Below, piece by piece: positions 60,556 through 64,000 of a stretch of 64,000 nucleotides of DNA; within the stretch, counting starts at the first letter, position 1; each line of letters opens with the position of its first letter. Position numbers and translations under genes: made by a program. Under the pieces are notes generated by a model, which worked only from the letters and a program-made list of their open reading frames with translations, was not told the origin of the DNA and did not search any database. The stretch spans positions 124,001 to 188,000 of the forward strand of contig NZ_JAHZAX010000002.1 in NCBI RefSeq assembly GCF_019423705.1. The letters are read 5' to 3'. This DNA is from Ruminococcus sp. GTDB lineage: Bacteria; Bacillota; Clostridia; Oscillospirales; Ruminococcaceae.

Positions 60556-60765
60556 TTAGCTTCTGAGACTTGGATCTTCGATAAGCTTGTATTCGCCGTT
60601 GTAAAGCTCGTCAACAGCAGTCTTTACAGGCTTCTCATCAAGCACGATCTTGTTATCGAAAGCGTTGCTTGTGATCTCTCTTGCTCTCTTCGCAACTGCG
60701 ATAACGAGTGAATAATAGCTCTCATTGTTCTTCAAAATCTGGCAAACAGCCGGTCTAAGCATCAT
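60556..60765 (-). CDS. rpoZ: RNA polymerase omega subunit
   Basis: Omega helps assemble and stabilise RNA polymerase. The 69 residues begin MMLRPAV and contain SYYSLVIAVAKRAREIT, the conserved helix, followed by KPVKTAVDELYNGEYKLIED. ATG 60765 has GAGGTG 7 nt upstream; the open frame to 60783 starts within gmk. It overlaps the gmk stop by 11 nt. Confidence 0.93.
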   Translation of the reverse strand: MMLRPAVCQILKNNESYYSLVIAVAKRAREITSNAFDNKIVLDEKPVKTAVDELYNGEYKLIEDPSLRS

Positions 60766-61399
60766 GGTTAAGCACCTCATCAATTAATTTCTTAGTATCT
60801 TCATTTTCTGCTTTAAATTTATCCGCAGCGCCGTCCTCGGCCTTTACGGAATTCATAACTGTAACAAAATCATCAACGGCTTCTTCAAGTCCGTCATTCA
60901 TTATAACATAGTCATAATCCACCGCTTTTGCGATCTCACCTGCGGCTTCGCTAACACGGTTCTGAATAACTTCCTCAGTCTCCGTTCCACGCTTTTTAAG
61001 TCGTCTCTCTATCTCCTTTACAGAAGGCGGCAGAATGAACATTAGCACAGCCTCCGGAAAAGCCTTTTTTACCTGGAATGCGCCGTTAGTCTCGATCTCC
61101 AGCACAACGTCTCTGCCCTGCTCGAGGTTATCGAAAACAGGCTTCTTAGGCGTTCCGTAAAAATGCTTCACATAGCCTGCGTGCTCGAGAAATTCATTCT
61201 GGTCTATCATCTTCTTGAAGCCGTCATCGGTGATAAAATGATAATGCACACCGTCAACTTCGCCCTCTCTGGGGCTTCTTGTGGTGCAGGAAACAGAATA
61301 AAAAACATCTCTGTTCTTGAACACTTCACCGAGGATAGTTCCCTTTCCGCAGCCCGAGGGAGCGGATATAACAAATAGCTTTGCGTTATTCTTATACAA
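60755..61399 (-). CDS. gmk: guanylate kinase
   Basis: Gmk converts GMP to GDP. The P-loop APSGCGKG is at residues 13-20, followed by SVSCTTRSPREGEVDGVHYHF for GMP binding and VLMFILPPSV. The start is TTG 61399, with AGGAGG 9 nt upstream, giving 214 residues; the long frame to 61525 lies inside remA. The start overlaps the remA stop by 8 nt. Confidence 0.95.
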   Translation of the reverse strand: MYKNNAKLFVISAPSGCGKGTILGEVFKNRDVFYSVSCTTRSPREGEVDGVHYHFITDDGFKKMIDQNEFLEHAGYVKHFYGTPKKPVFDNLEQGRDVVLEIETNGAFQVKKAFPEAVLMFILPPSVKEIERRLKKRGTETEEVIQNRVSEAAGEIAKAVDYDYVIMNDGLEEAVDDFVTVMNSVKAEDGAADKFKAENEDTKKLIDEVLNHDA

Positions 61400-61649
61400 T
61401 TTCGTCGTCCTCCTCATCATCAGCAGCTCTGCCGCCCACAGTTTCGGGGGCAACAGCCGAAAGCACAACGTGGTCGCTGTCCATAATGAGCACAGCCCTT
61501 GTTCTTCTGCCGTATGTGGCGTCAATGAGCGTGCCCTTATCCTTAGCTTCCTGTATAATGCGCTTTATCGGTGCAGACTCGGGAGAAACTATTGCGATGA
61601 CTCTTGAAGAGGACACCATATTTCCAAAGCCGATATTAATTAGCTGCAT
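61392..61649 (-). CDS. remA: RemA-family DNA-binding regulator (DUF370)
   Basis: The 85 residues open MQLINIGFGNMVSSSRVIAI, a hallmark of RemA, and continue with DATYGRRTRAVLIMDSDHV. Bacillus RemA activates biofilm matrix and osmoprotection genes by wrapping DNA in oligomeric rings. The C-terminal tail is acidic (DDEEDDE). It lies between yicC and gmk, the usual place. Confidence 0.95.
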   Translation of the reverse strand: MQLINIGFGNMVSSSRVIAIVSPESAPIKRIIQEAKDKGTLIDATYGRRTRAVLIMDSDHVVLSAVAPETVGGRAADDEEDDEIV

Positions 61650-61666
61650 AATTTATCACACCGCCG

Positions 61667-62545
61667 TTATTCGATATTCTGTATCTGCTCTCTGATCTTT
61701 TCGATCTCTGCTTTAAGATCAACCACCATTTTAGTGATAGTAAGATCGTTGGCCTTTGAGCCGATAGTATTGACCTCACGGTTAAGCTCCTGCACGAGGA
61801 AGTCAAGCTTTCTTCCCACAGGCTCTTCCGAATTGATAAGCTCTCTGAACTGAGAAATGTGGCTTCTGAGCCTTACGGTCTCTTCGTCGATAGCCACCTT
61901 GTCCGCAAAAATTGCGACCTCAGTAAGTATCCTCTGCTCGTCGATATCCTTATCGCCAAGAGTTTCCTTTATCTTCGCATAAAGTCTTTCTCTGTAACTC
62001 TCCGTAACGTTTGGCGACTGCGCTTCTATCTTGCCCACAGTTTCCTCGATATAATCGAGTCTGCCGCTGATATCATCGTACATCTTAATGCCTTCGGTGC
62101 TTCTCATCTCAACAAATCTGTCAAGCGCCACCTGTGCAACAGCCTTTACTTCGTTCCAAATAACTTCCTCATCGTCAGTCTTTTTAACGACTGTGAACAC
62201 GTCAGGCAGTCTCATAATATTGGAAAGTGTAAGATCATCGTCAAGGTCAAGCTCGTCCGCAGCACCTCTCAGAGCGTCAAGATAGCCCTTTGCAACAGCC
62301 TTGTTGAGTTCGATCTCAGCGTCAGTACCCTCTTGGTTATAGATAGTGACCGCAGCCTCTACCTTGCCTCTTGAGATACCGCTCTTGAGAAAGCTCTTGA
62401 GCTTTTCATCAAGATAGCCGTAAGCTCTCGGCGTCCTCGAAGTGAACTCATAATATCTATGATTTACAGAACGTATCTCAACGATAATTTCTCTGCCGTT
62501 GGCGACGATATGCTCTCTTCCAAATCCGGTCATACTTTTTATCAT
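61667..62545 (-). CDS. yicC: YicC-family endoribonuclease-like protein
   Basis: The 292 residues begin MIKSMTGFGRE and contain RSVNHRYYEF, and end with ELNREVNTIGSKANDLTI...EIEKIREQIQNIE, the typical YicC pattern. YicC of E. coli has been described as an endoribonuclease; the Firmicute homologue (YloC) is assumed to be similar. AAAGGG lies about 11 nt before the ATG. It is the first gene of the operon that ends with spoVM. Confidence 0.94.
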   Translation of the reverse strand: MIKSMTGFGREHIVANGREIIVEIRSVNHRYYEFTSRTPRAYGYLDEKLKSFLKSGISRGKVEAAVTIYNQEGTDAEIELNKAVAKGYLDALRGAADELDLDDDLTLSNIMRLPDVFTVVKKTDDEEVIWNEVKAVAQVALDRFVEMRSTEGIKMYDDISGRLDYIEETVGKIEAQSPNVTESYRERLYAKIKETLGDKDIDEQRILTEVAIFADKVAIDEETVRLRSHISQFRELINSEEPVGRKLDFLVQELNREVNTIGSKANDLTITKMVVDLKAEIEKIREQIQNIE

Positions 62546-62600
62546 AGCATACCAGCCCTTTCATATAATAATTTTATAATATCATAGTACATCAAATTAT

Positions 62601-62629
62601 ATTATAACATCAAGCGCATAAAATAGCAA
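62601..62629 (-). promoter_or_regulatory. promoter of the yicC-spoVM operon
   Basis: TTGCTA (62624-62629), 17 nt, TATAAT (62601-62606) on the minus strand. The leader of about 50 nt is AT-rich. Confidence 0.72.
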
Positions 62630-62669
62630 TAGTTTTTCACATTTATTTAAAATTATATTTACTTAAAAT

Positions 62670-63317
62670 TTATATATTTTGAAATATATCCAACAGACTT
62701 TTTCCAATATAGCTATTAGGATATTTCTCAAAGTCTGCCTTTGTGGTCGAACCTGTTGTAACGCCCGCAAAATCTACCCCTGCGTTCTGCGCCGTCTCGG
62801 CGTCAATATAGCTGTCGCCGATATACAAAACGTCCTGCTTGTCCGCACCAAAACGCTCTATTATAAGCTCAAGTCCCTGCGGGTCTGGCTTTGCCGCCTT
62901 TACGTCCTCGCCGCCGATAACTATATCAACAGGGAAAGAGCCTGCCTGCTGTTTGAAAGTATCAACGATTCGATAACGATACTTTGTTGACACTATGCCC
63001 ACCTTGACCCCAGCGTTTTGCAATGTCTGCAAAATTGCGATAGTATCGTCATAAAAATATGTGTGCTTCACCATAACCTCGTCAGCCTTTTTCACATAAG
63101 CCTTGCGCATTTCCTCACGCTTTGGATTGTTCGGCGTATCAGTCAGCAGATCAAATGCGTCAACAAGTGTCAGACCGATAGTGTTATATATGGTGGTATC
63201 GTCCTTTTCAGGATAGTTATACTCTTTCAGAACGTGTTTGAAGCACTCGAGTATTCCTTGTGATGAGTCAGCAAGGGTAAGGTCAAAATCGAAAACAAAA
63301 TATCTGTATTTGCTCAT
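62670..63317 (-). CDS. HAD-family phosphatase (phosphoglycolate phosphatase-like)
   Basis: The 215 residues have the nucleophile motif FDFDLTLADSS (about 9-19), VGIVSTKYR (motif II), AAKPDPQGLEL with the lysine, and YIGDSYIDAETA (motif IV). A helical cap lies between motifs I and II. Subfamily members act on phosphoglycolate, pyrophosphate or sugar phosphates; the substrate cannot be told here. GGGAG precedes ATG 63317. No promoter was seen between it and glmS, so it may be transcribed from glmS. Confidence 0.9.
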   Translation of the reverse strand: MSKYRYFVFDFDLTLADSSQGILECFKHVLKEYNYPEKDDTTIYNTIGLTLVDAFDLLTDTPNNPKREEMRKAYVKKADEVMVKHTYFYDDTIAILQTLQNAGVKVGIVSTKYRYRIVDTFKQQAGSFPVDIVIGGEDVKAAKPDPQGLELIIERFGADKQDVLYIGDSYIDAETAQNAGVDFAGVTTGSTTKADFEKYPNSYIGKSLLDIFQNI

Positions 63318-63342
63318 AAATAAACTCCCGTCTTAAACAGCA

Positions 63343-63368
63343 AGGGCAACCCTGCTGCGGATTGCCCT
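63343..63368 (-). terminator. hairpin between glmS and the HAD phosphatase gene
   Basis: AGGGCAA/TTGCCCT, 7 bp with a 12-nt loop. On the minus strand it is followed only by TGCTGTTTAAG, so it is at most a weak terminator. Confidence 0.5.
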
Positions 63369-63372
63369 GTTT

Positions 63373-64000
63373 TTATTCAACTGTTACTGATTTTGCAAGA
63401 TTTCTCGGCTTATCAACGTCATTGCCTCTGAGAACAGAAGTGTAATAAGCGATAAGCTGGAGCGGAACGACTGCAAGCATTGGCATAAGCAGGTCGTCGA
63501 TAGTCGGCAGACCGATCTTATAGTCAGCCACGTCAGTTTCAACATTTATGTATCCGTGAGTTACAAGCACAACATATGCGCCTCTTGCCTTGACTTCCTT
63601 AACATTGCTTATGGTCTTGTCAAAAAGCTCACGCTGTGTCGCAACGGCGATCACAGGCATACCATCTGTTACAAGTGATATAGTTCCGTGCTTGAGCTCG
63701 CCTGCTGCGTAAGACTCAGAATGAATGTAGGATATCTCCTTGAGTTTCAAAGAACCTTCCATTGAAAGGGCATAGTCAAGACCTCTGCCGATATAAAGCA
63801 GGTTCTCGTCATTGACAAGCTGTGAAGCAACATACTGGCAATTGTCAGGCGTTTTCAGAACAATGTCTATCATATTAGGAACGTTTTGGAGTTCTGCTGT
63901 AAGTCTCATACACTCTTCCTTTGAGATAGCACCGTGAGCATATGCAAGGGCAAAGCTCAGCAGATAGAAAACAGAAAGCTGAACGATATAAGCCTTTGTT
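63373..64000 (-). CDS. glmS: glutamine--fructose-6-phosphate aminotransferase, C-terminal part (cut by window edge)
   Basis: GlmS makes glucosamine 6-phosphate, the first step toward UDP-GlcNAc and peptidoglycan. The frame extends past the right edge; the visible 208 residues (TKAYIVQLSVFYLLSFALA... to KSVTVE) are the second half of the sugar-isomerase domain, with KEISYIHSESYAAGELKHG and the C-terminal DKPRNLAKSVTVE typical of GlmS. The 5' region, where a glmS ribozyme might lie, is outside the window. Confidence 0.95.
   Translation of the reverse strand, partial: TKAYIVQLSVFYLLSFALAYAHGAISKEECMRLTAELQNVPNMIDIVLKTPDNCQYVASQLVNDENLLYIGRGLDYALSMEGSLKLKEISYIHSESYAAGELKHGTISLVTDGMPVIAVATQRELFDKTISNVKEVKARGAYVVLVTHGYINVETDVADYKIGLPTIDDLLMPMLAVVPLQLIAYYTSVLRGNDVDKPRNLAKSVTVE

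Noticed and set aside
1..64000. CRISPR arrays, insertion sequences, prophage genes, attachment sites or a replication origin
   Set aside because: No spaced direct repeats, transposase or integrase frames, phage structural genes or DnaA-box clusters were seen. DnaC/DnaD-like genes here sit in a chromosomal operon, not in a phage module.

Overview
The window looks like a chromosomal segment of a Ruminococcus-type Firmicute (Oscillospiraceae/Ruminococcaceae). The evidence is the Firmicute gene order (yicC-remA-gmk-rpoZ-priA-def-fmt-rsmB-rlmN-prpC-prkC-rsgA-thiN-spoVM and hprK-PHP-murB-rapZ-whiA), an HPr kinase, WhiA, RemA, SpoVM, a PASTA kinase, strong AGGAGG-type ribosome binding sites with frequent TTG/GTG starts, and tRNAs with encoded CCA. 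No insertion sequence, phage, CRISPR array or replication origin was seen. Most genes are core housekeeping genes on the minus strand.

Layout, left to right. 0-3.3 kb: a zinc-ribbon membrane protein (cut by the window edge), then rpsO and pnp with structured leaders. 3.4-21.9 kb: a long minus-strand run whose upstream end is murD, continuing through two M42 peptidases, an acetyltransferase, a PLP enzyme, hprK, a broken PHP phosphatase gene, murB, rapZ, whiA, dnaE, a DUF3006-like small protein, two M16 peptidases, lgt and folD. 22-27.3 kb: plus-strand prs, an IspD/TarI cytidylyltransferase, an SGNH esterase and a second zinc-ribbon membrane protein, with a DUF815 ATPase on the minus strand. 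27.3-33.6 kb: tRNA-Lys, eno with an elaborate promoter and leader, an orphan LytTR regulator, an iron alcohol dehydrogenase, and an AraC/GH13 operon. 33.7-38.8 kb: a BMP-type nucleoside ABC importer operon. 38.9-46 kb is the least orderly part: a MarR/YczE pair, a small membrane protein, a MATE transporter, fragments of a second MATE gene and of a sensor kinase, a candidate small RNA, pyrE, an orphan ABC ATPase, a Mor-like regulator, a second MarR with a Cys-rich small protein, and tRNA-Ser. 46-49.6 kb: a membrane-anchored lipase with DnaC- and DnaD-like replication proteins. 49.6-62.6 kb: the yicC-to-spoVM operon (translation, GTP, Ser/Thr phosphosignalling, peptide deformylation, replication restart). 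The right end holds a HAD phosphatase and the 3' part of glmS.

The genes form a few functional groups: cell-wall precursor synthesis and its control (murB, murD, rapZ, glmS, prkC/prpC, lgt), carbon control (hprK, eno, GH13), nucleotide supply (prs, pyrE, gmk, nucleoside importer, folD) and translation/RNA turnover (rpsO, pnp, def, fmt, rsmB, rlmN, rsgA).

The observations most worth following are regulatory: a three-way-junction RNA in the eno leader plus two matching palindromes that bracket the eno promoter; a long hairpin in front of pnp; a candidate approximately 120-nt small RNA at 42.7 kb; a recently broken PHP gene; and a 28-codon spoVM gene. All assignments come from reading the sequence; no database search was possible.
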